Shown here: piece after piece, positions 17,006 to 25,573 of the stretch
Position numbering within the stretch: the first letter of the stretch is position 1
Layout: each line of letters starts with the position of its first letter
Assembly: GCA_964421785.1 (NCBI GenBank)
Contig: CAYQZG010000002.1
Coordinates: 11,611-75,610, forward strand
Source of the DNA: SKLM01 sp964421785
GTDB lineage: Bacteria; Chloroflexota; Anaerolineae; B4-G1
DNA: 64,000 bases
Direction: 5' to 3'
Made by a program: the position numbers and the translations under genes
Notes under the pieces: generated by a model
Seen by the model: the letters and a program-made list of their open reading frames with translations, nothing else
The model's database searches: none
What the model was told of the DNA's origin: nothing

Positions 17006-17880
17006 AGCGGTTTGCCGTACTGCAGCTTTCTGGGTGCGCCGGCTGCGAGGTGTCGCTCCTCAACGCCGAGGCGTGGGTGGACCGATATCGGCTGGTCTAC
17101 ATGCCTCTGGTGGTCTCGGCCTACACCGTGCCAGAGGTGGACATGTTGCTGGTGAGCGGCGGCGTGCGCACAGATGAGGATCTATACAATCTCCGCCGCG
17201 CGGTGGAGGGGGCAGACCAGGTCGTTGCTGTCGGGACCTGTGCTATCTCCGGCGGCGTCGCCAGCCTGGGCGATCGCGACGAGGTACGCGAGCTGTTCCT
17301 GGCCCAGGCTGAGCGGCGTCACGTGCCACGTCTGCTGCCCAAGTGCCATCCCATCGATGCTATGGTCGAGGTCGATCGCTATCTGCCTGGCTGCCCGCCG
17401 ACGCCAGATCTGTTTATGGCTGTCCTGCGTGACGACTCCGATTTCGAGCCCGCCCGGAATGTCTGCCGGGAGTGCGGCCGAAGGAAGCTACGGGACATGA
17501 AGCCCGATCATCTGGTTGGCTTCCAGCGCGTCCAGATAGAAGGTGAGGTGATGCCCGACATCTGCTTGATCAATCAGGGCTACCTGTGTGTCGGGTCCTC
17601 GACCCGAGGCGGCTGCAACGCACCTTGCACTCGCGCAGGTCATCCATGCGTCGGCTGCCGCGGTCCGTCCGATGCCTTCATCGAGAGAGGATCAGAGGCC
17701 TGGCTGTCCAGTATTAAGCGCGTCTTCGGGAAGATGACGGACGTCCCGGAGGAGGAGCTCGACCGGGCGCTGCGCTCGCCGCAGCTGGCGCTCTTCCTCT
17801 TCCAGTTCTCCGACTACGCCCGTGGCGACGGTTACGCCGGTGGGGACCGGCCTCCGAGGCCGAGAGATAAGGTGCTGTGA
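17002..17880 (+). CDS. [NiFe] hydrogenase small subunit, group 3 (MvhG-like)
   Basis: 292 aa, electron-transfer subunit. The proximal cluster ligands are in LQLSGCAGCEVSLLN, VGTCAISGG and PGCPPTPD. Further cysteines (CRECGRR, CVGSSTRGGCNAPC, CVGC) indicate additional clusters, as in cytoplasmic F420-non-reducing and sulfhydrogenase-type enzymes. No signal peptide or Tat motif, so cytoplasmic. Starts inside the aldolase stop codon and is followed 1 nt later by the large subunit. No diaphorase, HdrA or MvhD gene is adjacent, so its electron acceptor is unknown; the polyferredoxin or AOR nearby is a possibility only. Confidence 0.9.
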   Translation: MKRFAVLQLSGCAGCEVSLLNAEAWVDRYRLVYMPLVVSAYTVPEVDMLLVSGGVRTDEDLYNLRRAVEGADQVVAVGTCAISGGVASLGDRDEVRELFLAQAERRHVPRLLPKCHPIDAMVEVDRYLPGCPPTPDLFMAVLRDDSDFEPARNVCRECGRRKLRDMKPDHLVGFQRVQIEGEVMPDICLINQGYLCVGSSTRGGCNAPCTRAGHPCVGCRGPSDAFIERGSEAWLSSIKRVFGKMTDVPEEELDRALRSPQLALFLFQFSDYARGDGYAGGDRPPRPRDKVL

Positions 17881-17881
17881 G

Positions 17882-19240
17882 ATGCCAACCTTGACCTTTC
17901 CCCTTAGCCGCATCGAGGGTCACGCCCGGGTCGTCATTGAGGTGCACGACGGCGAGGTCGTTTCGGCGCACTTCAAGGCCATGGAGATCCGCGGCTTCCG
18001 CTACTTCGTGCAGGGCGTGCCGGCTGAGCAGATGCCCATCATCGTGCCACGCATCTGCGGCGTCTGCTCCACGGCCCATCACGTCGCCAGTGTGGAGGCG
18101 CTGGAGGACGCCTACGGCGTCACCCCGCCGCCCCTGGCGCGCGATATCCGGGAGTTGCTGCTGTTGGGTCAGATCATTCAGAACCAGGCTACGTCGGTGT
18201 TCTTCTTCACCATGCCGGACCGCTTGGGCGTCTCCAGCATCTTTGGGTCGGCCGAGGATGCCGTTTCACTTCCCTTTCCGGCCGCTGCGCTTACGGCGGA
18301 TGAGGCAGGCGACCGGCAGGCGCAGGCCGTGCTCGCCACGCGGGCGCTTCAAGTGCGGAAAGCCGGCACCGACCTTATCTCGCTGGCGGGCGGACAGTTC
18401 ATCCACCCGGTCAAAGCAGTTGTCGGTGGCGTGACCAGTGGCATCGAGCCCGAGGCAGCCGCCGATATGCGTCAGCAGATCGCCGAAGCGCTCCCCGTTG
18501 CCTGCGAGCTCTTCGACTTCTACTGGAAGATCTCCTTCGACCTTCGCGATCGCATCGGCACCTGGGGCGACGACGCGCCGGCGCATTACATCGCAGCCAC
18601 TGGAGACGAGTGTCCGAACTACGACGGAGATAGTATCCGCGTGCTCCACCCCGATGGCGTCGAGTGCGAGAGTTTCCCCGCTCGGGATTTCCGTGATTAC
18701 CTTACCTTCGAGGAGACCGACTACAGCTACGCTGGGCGGACGAGCTATCAGGGTGAGGTGATGCGGGCTAACAGCCTGGCGCGGATCAATATGACACGCC
18801 GGATGGGCACGCCATGCGCCGACGGGTACCTGACCCAGTTCCGAGAGATATTTGGAGAGCCGGCCCACGCCATTCTGCTCTTCGACCTGGGCCGCGGCAT
18901 TGAGCTGGTCTACGCGCTGGAGCGGGCGATGGAGATCCTAGAGAGGTCTCTTAAAGGTGAGGAGACCGCCGTCCCCCACACGCCGCGCGATGGAGAGGGG
19001 TATGGGCTGGTCGAGGCGCCGCGTGGTCCTCTGATCCACCACTACCGCATTCGTGACGGTTTCATCGATGAGGCGGAGTTCATCATCCCCACGGTGCACA
19101 ACGCCTTGGCCATCGAGCGAGCGCTGCGCGTGGCGGCCCGACGCTACATCACCCCGGAGCGGGTGGACATGGAGTTAGAGCACGCGGTGGGGCGCGTCGT
19201 GCGCGCTTTTGATCCCTGCATTGCTTGTGCAACGCATTGA
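17882..19240 (+). CDS. [NiFe] hydrogenase large subunit, group 3
   Basis: 452 aa from ATG 17882 (MPTLTFPLSRIEGHARV). Both nickel-binding pairs are intact: RICGVCSTAHH near residue 57 and DPCIACATH at the C-terminus. The protein ends only a few residues after the second pair, so little or no C-terminal peptide would need to be removed. Around residue 135 the segment FPAAALTADEAGDRQ contains a type A repeat (18281-18300) in frame, located between the conserved N-terminal block and GGQFIHPVKAVVGG. Catalytic subunit paired with the preceding gene. Confidence 0.92.
   Translation: MPTLTFPLSRIEGHARVVIEVHDGEVVSAHFKAMEIRGFRYFVQGVPAEQMPIIVPRICGVCSTAHHVASVEALEDAYGVTPPPLARDIRELLLLGQIIQNQATSVFFFTMPDRLGVSSIFGSAEDAVSLPFPAAALTADEAGDRQAQAVLATRALQVRKAGTDLISLAGGQFIHPVKAVVGGVTSGIEPEAAADMRQQIAEALPVACELFDFYWKISFDLRDRIGTWGDDAPAHYIAATGDECPNYDGDSIRVLHPDGVECESFPARDFRDYLTFEETDYSYAGRTSYQGEVMRANSLARINMTRRMGTPCADGYLTQFREIFGEPAHAILLFDLGRGIELVYALERAMEILERSLKGEETAVPHTPRDGEGYGLVEAPRGPLIHHYRIRDGFIDEAEFIIPTVHNALAIERALRVAARRYITPERVDMELEHAVGRVVRAFDPCIACATH
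18281..18300 (+). repeat. Type A repeat inside the hydrogenase large subunit gene
   Basis: GCCGCTGCGCTTACGGCGGA, read in frame as Ala-Ala-Ala-Leu-Thr-Ala. Same core and same reading frame as copies in other genes of the window (for example 54314-54332). Confidence 0.65.
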
Positions 19241-19293
19241 GGTGCTCACGGTGCCTGGCACTTGACCCAGCGTGCGGCAGACTGGGGTGGGCA

Positions 19294-19328
19294 AGGTGCG
19301 TCGCACGCACGGAACGTGCAACGCACCT
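19294..19328. repeat. Type F palindromic repeat
   Basis: AGGTGCGTCGCACG ... CGTGCAACGCACCT: long inverted arms. Copies at 34780-34812, 34853-34884, 41378-41430 (inside a gene) and a half copy at 55146-55165. It lies in the 391-bp gap between the hydrogenase and phosphoglucomutase genes, together with a type D copy (19588-19614) and a promoter. Confidence 0.7.
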
Positions 19329-19481
19329 CAGCCACCTTCTTTCAGGAGAGCCAAGTTTAGTTACGTTAAGGAGGTAGCCGCTTCAGCTGCCATGGCGGTT
19401 CCGCCCCCCGTCCTCGGGCCGCTTCCCTGCAGCTTCAACGCCCCGAGTGGGCGGCGTGCGGCTCAAGGTCGATCGCACGAC

Positions 19482-19509
19482 TTGATGAAAGATCAATATG
19501 ACGTATACT
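19482..19509 (+). promoter_or_regulatory. Probable promoter of pgm
   Basis: TTGATG (19482-19487), 16-nt spacer, TATACT (19504-19509), about 120 bp before the phosphoglucomutase start. Confidence 0.6.
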
Positions 19510-19631
19510 TGAGCTCGCAGTCGGAGCTAGGCTTCTGGCATGCCCTACACTAACCCGATGATGCGACGCGTCGTCGCCCCAGGAGCAACGGCGGACGATG
19601 GACGGGGGAGAGCGCACCAAGGGAGAGATTA

Positions 19632-21305
19632 ATGAGCGACCATCAACTTGCAGGCAGAAAGGCTCCACCGGAGATTCTGATCAACGTCCCACGGTTGGTC
19701 TCGGCCTACTACACGGACAGGCCCGATCCTAGGGATCCGGCTCAGCGGATCTCGTTCGGCACCTCCGGTCACCGGGGATCGTCGCTGGAGCGCAGCTTCA
19801 ACGAGGGTCACGTCCTGGCTATGTGCCAGGCCATCGCCGAGCTCAGGGCCGCCATGGGTGTGACCGGCCCCCTGTACGCCGGGATGGACACGCATGCGCT
19901 CTCGGAGCCGGCGCTGCGCACCGCTATCGAGGTGTTCGCGGCCAACGGCGTCGACATCTTTATCCAGGACGATTTCGGCTACACCCCGACGCCCGTGATC
20001 TCCCATGCCATCCTGACCTACAACCAGGGTCGGTCGACGGGGCTTGCAGATGGCGTGGTCATCACGCCATCCCACAACCCGCCCAGTGACGGTGGTTTCA
20101 AGTACAATCCGCCGGAGGGCGGTCCGGCCGCGCCCGAGACGACGCGGCAGATCGAGCAGCGCGCCAACGAGATGCTGGAGGATGGCCTCAGAGCTGTCGA
20201 GCGGATCCCTCTGCAGCGGGCGCTTGAGGCGGACACCACACATGGGTACGACTACATCACGCCCTACGTGGAGGATCTGAAGCATGTCGTGGACGTGGAC
20301 GTGATAGCCGCGTCCAGGCTGAAGATCGGGGTCGACCCGATGGGTGGCTCCGGCGTGGCGTACTGGGATCCCATCGCCGAGATATATGGGCTGGATCTTG
20401 AGGTGGTGAACCAGGCGGTGGATCCCACCTTCTCGTTTATGACGGTGGATCACGATGGTCAGATTCGCATGGATCCCTCTTCGCGGCACGCTATGGCGAG
20501 CCTGCTGGGGCTCCGCGATCGGTTCGACATTGCCTTCGGCAACGATACGGACTACGACCGGCACGGCATTGTCACCCGTACGGGGGGATTGATGAACCCC
20601 AACCACTATCTGGCGGTAGCGGTCTGGTATCTGTTTCAGAACCGGTCATCGTGGGGGGAGGACCGGCTCGCCCCGGCGGTGGGGAAAACGCTGGTCTCCA
20701 GCTCGATGATTGACCGGGTGGCGGCGCACCTGGGACGCGAACTATGTGAGGTGCCGGTGGGCTTCAAGTGGTTCGTGGACGGGCTGTTGGAGGGCTGGCT
20801 GGGCTTCGGTGGAGAGGAGAGCGCAGGGGCCTCGTTCCTGCGCCAGGATGGCTCGGTCTGGACGACGGACAAGGATGGTCTGCTGCTCGATCTGCTGGCT
20901 GCGGAGATTACGGCCACGACCGGGCGGGACCCGAGCGAGCACTACGCGGCGCTGGAGGAGCAATTTGGCAGCCCGGTCTATGAGCGGATCGACACGCTGG
21001 CGAGCAAGGCGCAGAAGAAGGCGCTGAAGGAGCTCTCCCCGGAGATGGTGGAGCGGGAGGAGCTGGCGGGGGAGCGGATCGTGGCCAAGCTGACGCGGGC
21101 GCCCTGCAACGACGCGCCCATCGGCGGCTTGAAGGTGGTGACGGAGAACGGCTGGTTTGCGGCACGCCCCTCGGGCACGGAGGACATCTACAAGATCTAC
21201 ACGGAGAGCTTCAAAGGATCCGATCACCTGAAGAGCATCCAGGACGGGGCGCGAGAGATCGTGATGGCGGCGTTTGAGGCTGCCGGGGTGGAAGGTGATC
21301 AGTGA
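19632..21305 (+). CDS. pgm: Phosphoglucomutase, alpha-D-glucose-phosphate specific
   Basis: 557 aa, the length of E. coli Pgm. Interconverts glucose 1- and 6-phosphate. FGTSGHRGSS near residue 42 starts the fold; the catalytic phosphoserine loop is VITPSHNPPSDGGFKYNPP; the metal loop is GNDTDYDRHGI; the sugar-binding loop is GFGGEESAGASFLR; the C-terminal phosphate loop is ARPSGTEDIYKIY. GGGAGAG precedes the ATG. Fits glycogen or galactose metabolism. Confidence 0.95.
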   Translation: MSDHQLAGRKAPPEILINVPRLVSAYYTDRPDPRDPAQRISFGTSGHRGSSLERSFNEGHVLAMCQAIAELRAAMGVTGPLYAGMDTHALSEPALRTAIEVFAANGVDIFIQDDFGYTPTPVISHAILTYNQGRSTGLADGVVITPSHNPPSDGGFKYNPPEGGPAAPETTRQIEQRANEMLEDGLRAVERIPLQRALEADTTHGYDYITPYVEDLKHVVDVDVIAASRLKIGVDPMGGSGVAYWDPIAEIYGLDLEVVNQAVDPTFSFMTVDHDGQIRMDPSSRHAMASLLGLRDRFDIAFGNDTDYDRHGIVTRTGGLMNPNHYLAVAVWYLFQNRSSWGEDRLAPAVGKTLVSSSMIDRVAAHLGRELCEVPVGFKWFVDGLLEGWLGFGGEESAGASFLRQDGSVWTTDKDGLLLDLLAAEITATTGRDPSEHYAALEEQFGSPVYERIDTLASKAQKKALKELSPEMVEREELAGERIVAKLTRAPCNDAPIGGLKVVTENGWFAARPSGTEDIYKIYTESFKGSDHLKSIQDGAREIVMAAFEAAGVEGDQ

Positions 21306-21387
21306 TCAGTGGCGGGGTGTCCATGCTCGCTCAGTGCTTTGACTCTCGTCTAGTTGTTCGTTTGAGGGGCTGAAAGGAGTTGGTACG

Positions 21388-21999
21388 ATGTCATTTCCCA
21401 AGCCGTTCTACCGCTGGAGACCTCACCCCTGGCACGGGTTGGAGGTGGGGCCAGATCCGCCGCACATTGTGCACGCCTACATTGAGATCACGCCGTTCGA
21501 TCTGATCAAGTATGAGATCGATAAGAGGACGGGGTATATGTGGGTTGATCGACCGCAGCGGACATCCTCGCACCCGCCGACGCTGTATGGTTTCATTCCG
21601 CGCACCTACTGTGGGCGCCGGGTGAATGATCTTTCGCCGAAGGCCAAGGGGGGGGATGGGGATCCGCTGGATATCTGTGTGATCAGCGAGCGGCCGATGA
21701 ATCGCTCGGAGGTGATCTTGAGCGCCCGGGTGGTGGGTGTCATACAGGCGATTGACGGCGGAGAGGCGGACGATAAGGTCATCGCCGTCCTGGAGAACGA
21801 CCCTTTCTGGAGGAGCGTCGAGGACGTGTCCGACGTGCCTCAAGTGCTGGTGAACCGGTTGGAGCATTATTTCAGCACGTACAAGCTGATTCCCGGCGGC
21901 GAATCACAGATGTCCATTGAGGAGGTCTGTGACCGCGAGTATGCGCTGAGAGTGGTGCAAGCGGCGATTGAGGACTATGATGAGACGTACGGTGGCTAG
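21388..21999 (+). CDS. ppa: Inorganic pyrophosphatase, family I
   Basis: 203 aa. Hydrolyses pyrophosphate with Mg2+. Contains GDGDPLDICVISE, the family I signature with the catalytic aspartates, plus YEIDKRTGYMWVDRP and YGFIPRTYCG. AAAGGAG precedes the ATG. Confidence 0.94.
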   Translation: MSFPKPFYRWRPHPWHGLEVGPDPPHIVHAYIEITPFDLIKYEIDKRTGYMWVDRPQRTSSHPPTLYGFIPRTYCGRRVNDLSPKAKGGDGDPLDICVISERPMNRSEVILSARVVGVIQAIDGGEADDKVIAVLENDPFWRSVEDVSDVPQVLVNRLEHYFSTYKLIPGGESQMSIEEVCDREYALRVVQAAIEDYDETYGG

Positions 22000-22067
22000 A
22001 CCGGTAAGCGAATAGGTCCCGCCACCGAGAGGGTCGGCGGGCTCCCACATGAGTTAAGGAGAATTCC

Positions 22068-22847
22068 ATGGAAGGCTGGGTGACGGCTGGTGGTTGTTTT
22101 GTGGTCGGTGGTCTGCTTGTCGTTCTCGTGGTTGTGCTGCGCTCGGTCCGGCTGCTCTACGAGTACGAACGAGGCGTCGTGTTCACATTGGGCAAGTACG
22201 CTGGTATGCGCGAGCCGGGGTTGACCTTGGTCATCCCCATCTTGCAGATGATGGAGAAGGTTGACATGCGCATCAAGACGGCGGAGATCCCGCGGCAGGA
22301 GGTGATGACGAAGGACAACATCCCTATGCTGGTGAACGCCGTGGTCTACTTCAAGGTGATCCAGCCGGAGGACGCCATCATCAAGATCGAGGATTACGCC
22401 TTTGCTATCCGTCAGTACACCCAGGCCGCGCTGCGGGACGTGATTGGCAACAGTGAGATGGACTTTGTCCTCACGGAGCGTGAGCAGATCGCCGAGAGTA
22501 TCAAGGAGATCGTCGACTCTGAGACTGACGGCTGGGGCATCGACGTCGAGTCGATCAAGATCCAGGAACTGGAACTCCCGGCCGAGATGAAGCGGGCCAT
22601 GGCGCAGCAGGCCGAGGCGGAGCGAGAGCGCCGTGCGGTGATCATCGCCTCGCAGGGCGAGCTTGAGGCCTCGAAGCGGCTGCAGGAGGCAGCCGAGACG
22701 ATGGCTCGGAGCCCTGGGGCGATGCATCTGCGGACGCTGCAGACAATCCGGGCTATCGCTGCCGATCCTTCGGAGAAGATCGTGCTCTTTGTCCCGTCCG
22801 ATCTTGGTCAGGCGATGATGTCGCTTGGCGAGGCGAAGAGTGAATGA
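22068..22847 (+). CDS. SPFH/band-7 membrane protein (slipin/stomatin-like)
   Basis: 259 aa. One N-terminal membrane segment (about residues 5-25), then a band-7 domain (VRLLYEYERGVVFTLGKYAG, PGLTLVIPILQMMEKVDMR, TVxx-type NIPMLVNAVVYFK) and a C-terminal coiled coil rich in Glu/Ala/Arg (about 180-220). Such proteins scaffold membrane microdomains and often pair with NfeD proteases; none is adjacent, although an SppA peptidase lies 3 kb away. AAGGAGAATTCC precedes the ATG. Confidence 0.9.
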   Translation: MEGWVTAGGCFVVGGLLVVLVVVLRSVRLLYEYERGVVFTLGKYAGMREPGLTLVIPILQMMEKVDMRIKTAEIPRQEVMTKDNIPMLVNAVVYFKVIQPEDAIIKIEDYAFAIRQYTQAALRDVIGNSEMDFVLTEREQIAESIKEIVDSETDGWGIDVESIKIQELELPAEMKRAMAQQAEAERERRAVIIASQGELEASKRLQEAAETMARSPGAMHLRTLQTIRAIAADPSEKIVLFVPSDLGQAMMSLGEAKSE

Positions 22848-22856
22848 GCGGCGGCC

Positions 22857-23546
22857 ATGCTCAATGATAAGATACGTTATCTACAAATCGCTTTTAACTA
22901 CGATGTGAGTTTGGTCAGGCGCGTTCTGCCGGGCGTGACCAAGGACGTGATGAGCTTGCCGAGAGGCCGTGAGCGCATTTTCGTGGAGGCGGGAACTCCT
23001 TACATCAAGCGTGAAGGCGTCGACGGCATTCGAGCTATTCGCCGTCACTGGCCTGGACACGTTGTCGCGGATCTGAAGACGGTGGATGGTGCCCTCGGCG
23101 AGGTGGATATGGCGCGAGAAGGAGGGGCCACAGCCGTGACCGTTCTGGGTAGCTCGCCGTCTGAGGCGCTGGACCTCTTTGTCGCTCGCTGCAATGAGTT
23201 GAACATGATCTCGATGATCGATATGCTTGGGGTGAAAGATCCGCTGCGGGTATTGATGCGCATGAAGAACCCTCCCGATGTCGTGGTGCTTCACCGCGGG
23301 CGTGATGAGGAATCCACGCGTGGCAAGCTGATTCAGTACCGGCACGTGAACCGGGTGCGCAGCAAGTTCAATGTGCTCATCTCAGCGGCGGGTGGGGTGG
23401 ACATCAAGGAGGCGCGCAGCGCCATCTTCAACGGTGCGAATATCGTGGTGGTGAACCTGGTGCGGCCGGGAGATCCATGGACGGGTATATCCACGGATGC
23501 GGATGTGGGGAGTATGGCGCGGGAGTTTCTAGCCACGATCGAGTGA
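22857..23546 (+). CDS. Orotidine-phosphate decarboxylase/hexulose-phosphate synthase-like barrel protein
   Basis: 229 aa. VVADLKTVDGALGEVDMA carries the Asp-x-Lys-x-x-Asp triad of the OMP decarboxylase suprafamily; IFVEAGTPYIKREG, ATAVTVLGSS and ISAAGGVDIKEA match hexulose-6-phosphate synthases better than OMP decarboxylases. It could condense formaldehyde with ribulose 5-phosphate, or run in reverse to make pentoses. No phosphohexuloisomerase is adjacent, so the function is tentative. Starts 9 nt after the band-7 gene stop. Confidence 0.75.
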   Translation: MLNDKIRYLQIAFNYDVSLVRRVLPGVTKDVMSLPRGRERIFVEAGTPYIKREGVDGIRAIRRHWPGHVVADLKTVDGALGEVDMAREGGATAVTVLGSSPSEALDLFVARCNELNMISMIDMLGVKDPLRVLMRMKNPPDVVVLHRGRDEESTRGKLIQYRHVNRVRSKFNVLISAAGGVDIKEARSAIFNGANIVVVNLVRPGDPWTGISTDADVGSMAREFLATIE

Positions 23547-23717
23547 AGGCGCTGCGAATGAGTCGATGGAGCGACGGGGCACGCCGCTGCGCTCACAGCG
23601 TGGACGCCTGGGTACCAACACGCCTGGGGAGGCCGACTGCGGCATTCCTGGTTGATAGACCGCAACAGGGGACGCGGGAGCCAGGGGCGAGGTTTCCGCC
23701 AGACAAGAAGGAGCGCG

Positions 23718-24425
23718 ATGCACACAATCGGCATTTTGGGCGGCATGAGTCCGGAATCGACGGTAGCATACTACGAGCACATTACTCGGACCTACACCAA
23801 ACAATTCGGTGATTACGGCTATCCAGAGATCGTGATCTACAGCGTGAGCTTTCAGGCTTACGTCGATTGGCCGGAGGAGGATCGGTGGGATCTCGTGGCC
23901 GAGGGGTTGAGCCAGGCGGCACGGGCTCTTGAGACGGCTGGAGCCGATTTCATTCTCATCGCAACGAATACGATGCACATCGTCTTCGATCAGGTTGAGG
24001 CCAGCGTCAACGTGCCCATGCTCAGTCTGCTGGATGCCGTTGCCGATGCCGTCCAGGGACGAGGTATGGAGACGGTGGGCCTACTTGGCACGGCGTTTAC
24101 CATGGAGAAGACATTCTATCAGGAGGCGTTGGCCGAAAGAGGGATCAAGGTCCTGGTGCCCGGTGCAGAGGATCGAAAGCGGGTTAACGACGTGATCTAC
24201 GACGAGCTGGTGGCTGGTGAGATCCGTGATGCTTCGCGCGAGGCCTTTGTCAGTATCATCGATGCGTTAGCACAGCGCGGCGCTGAGGGAGTGATCCTGG
24301 GCTGCACGGAGATTCCGCTTCTAGTAAGCGGCCCGGGGACGGGCTTGGAGGAGGCTGGTGTGCCGCTTTTCGATACAACGGTGATCCACGCCGATGCGGC
24401 CCTGCGGTATGCGATAGGGACATGA
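23718..24425 (+). CDS. Aspartate/glutamate racemase family protein (YgeA/L-DER-like)
   Basis: 235 aa from ATG 23718 (AAGGAG upstream). GILGGMSPESTVAYY opens the fold. The first catalytic position is Thr83 in ATNTMH, and the second is Cys198 in LGCTEIPLL. Most aspartate racemases use two cysteines, but the E. coli YgeA/L-DER enzymes naturally have TNTMH with a single Cys, so this is the one-cysteine subfamily rather than a dead enzyme. Substrate not predictable. The 170 bp upstream contain a type A repeat (23581-23600) and nothing else recognised. Confidence 0.85.
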   Translation: MHTIGILGGMSPESTVAYYEHITRTYTKQFGDYGYPEIVIYSVSFQAYVDWPEEDRWDLVAEGLSQAARALETAGADFILIATNTMHIVFDQVEASVNVPMLSLLDAVADAVQGRGMETVGLLGTAFTMEKTFYQEALAERGIKVLVPGAEDRKRVNDVIYDELVAGEIRDASREAFVSIIDALAQRGAEGVILGCTEIPLLVSGPGTGLEEAGVPLFDTTVIHADAALRYAIGT

Positions 24426-24478
24426 GGACACGGCAGCACGGGGCTGTGGGTTGTCAGCGTGGGCAGTTCTGGCTCGAC

Positions 24479-24506
24479 TTGACAAATCCAGGCTTTACGA
24501 TATAAA
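24479..24506 (+). promoter_or_regulatory. Promoter of the lytic transglycosylase gene
   Basis: TTGACA (24479-24484), 16-nt spacer, TATAAA (24501-24506), 42 bp before the TTG start. Confidence 0.7.
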
Positions 24507-24547
24507 CACGCGCACGTATCCAAGTCTCGTTGAAAGGAGGAGTGACG

Positions 24548-25384
24548 TTGACTGAGGAGACGTGCAGTAAAACGCTCGCCGTTGTGCTATTGGCGGCTGT
24601 CATCGTTGTTCCGCACGTTCACCCTGTGCATGCACAGGGTGAAGGGTCTTCTGATGGCTCTGGCTTGTCACCGTATTGGCAGCCTGTGGTCAGTCGTTGG
24701 GAGGGCATCATCGTGCGGTACGCGGAGAGACGCCACCTTGATCCCGATCTCGTGGCCTCCCTCATTTGGAAGGAGTCCAGAGGAGTCTCCACGGTGAAAG
24801 GGCCGACGGGGGCTGTAGGCCTGATGTGTGTCAAGCCGTTCCCTTGGCGCCCCAGTGCTGAGGAGCTTGAGAATCCGTGGACGAACGTGGCGGCAGGTAC
24901 ACGAACGTTGGCTCACGTGATACGGGATGGCAACGGCGACGTCTACTATGCGTTGGCGGCTTATAACGGTGGTTGGGATCAGATTCATTTAGGAGTCACG
25001 CGCCGCTACGCTGCCAGTGTGCTGGGTCACTACGTGCGCGCCGTCGCTGTTGAGCACGGGCTCTCGCCCGACGGCGACTGGATCGCTGTCTTGGCAGTTG
25101 AAGGGCTGCCCGACCATACGACGGTCACCGTGCTCGGCCCCGATCGACCGGTGGCGCGATACACCGAAAAACCCTGGTCAAGGGTCGAGGTACCCGCTGT
25201 GCCTGAGGGCCGCTCACCGGACGCGACGTTGATCAAGTTCGAAGACGAGCGTGGACGGGAAGCTCGTGTCAACCTGTGGCTCGTTGGGGGAAATCTCCCT
25301 TTGACGCCCGGCAGAGAGCCCCTGAGCTCAAGTTTCTCCTCCAGCCAGGTGTTTGGGCAGACCTTCGCTGGCTTGCTGGACTAG
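24548..25384 (+). CDS. Secreted SLT-domain lytic transglycosylase
   Basis: 278 aa, TTG start with AAAGGAGG 7 nt upstream. A Sec signal peptide ends PVHA before QGEG. The SLT domain spans about 40-160: SLIWKESRG holds the catalytic Glu, GAVGLMCVKPF is the GLMQ-like block with Cys instead of Gln, and AYNGGWDQ is the substrate loop. The C-terminal ~100 residues form an unrecognised beta-rich region (VTVLGPDRPVARYTEKPWSR). Cleaves peptidoglycan glycan strands. The TAG stop sits at the start of a tandem type A array. Confidence 0.85.
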   Translation: MTEETCSKTLAVVLLAAVIVVPHVHPVHAQGEGSSDGSGLSPYWQPVVSRWEGIIVRYAERRHLDPDLVASLIWKESRGVSTVKGPTGAVGLMCVKPFPWRPSAEELENPWTNVAAGTRTLAHVIRDGNGDVYYALAAYNGGWDQIHLGVTRRYAASVLGHYVRAVAVEHGLSPDGDWIAVLAVEGLPDHTTVTVLGPDRPVARYTEKPWSRVEVPAVPEGRSPDATLIKFEDERGREARVNLWLVGGNLPLTPGREPLSSSFSSSQVFGQTFAGLLD

Positions 25385-25420
25385 GCCGCTGCGCTCACTA
25401 GGCCGCTGCGCTCACTAGGC
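25382..25420 (+). repeat. Tandem type A repeats after the transglycosylase
   Basis: Two exact copies of TAGGCCGCTGCGCTCAC plus a third partial one. Similar 17-bp tandem units occur at 63029-63100. Confidence 0.7.
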
Positions 25421-25494
25421 TGCATCCAAGAACCAGTCTGCAATTGGATATGAGTCGTGGATAAGACGGCGGGGAAGATCGTGAGGCCTGCAGT

Positions 25495-25528
25495 GGGAGC
25501 GGTTGGATAGCCCCCCGCTCCCGTTTTT
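25495..25528 (+). terminator. Intrinsic terminator between convergent genes
   Basis: GGGAGCGG and CCGCTCCC form an 8-bp stem followed by GTTTTT. It ends the plus-strand transglycosylase transcript before the convergent sppA. Confidence 0.85.
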
Positions 25529-25573
25529 GGGGAGGGCAGGGGGCTTGACTGCTTGTCGTCGCGGGCGGCCGGG

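Noticed and set aside
19448..19470. Ferredoxin-gene fragment (similar to 12520-12545)
   Set aside because: Only about 20 nt agree, too little to call a gene remnant.
22020..22050. Terminator between ppa and the band-7 gene (CCCGCC/GGCGGG)
   Set aside because: A stem is possible but no T-run follows on either strand.
23940..23990. Inactivated aspartate racemase because the first catalytic Cys is missing
   Set aside because: TNTMH with a single later Cys is the normal motif of the YgeA/L-DER subfamily.
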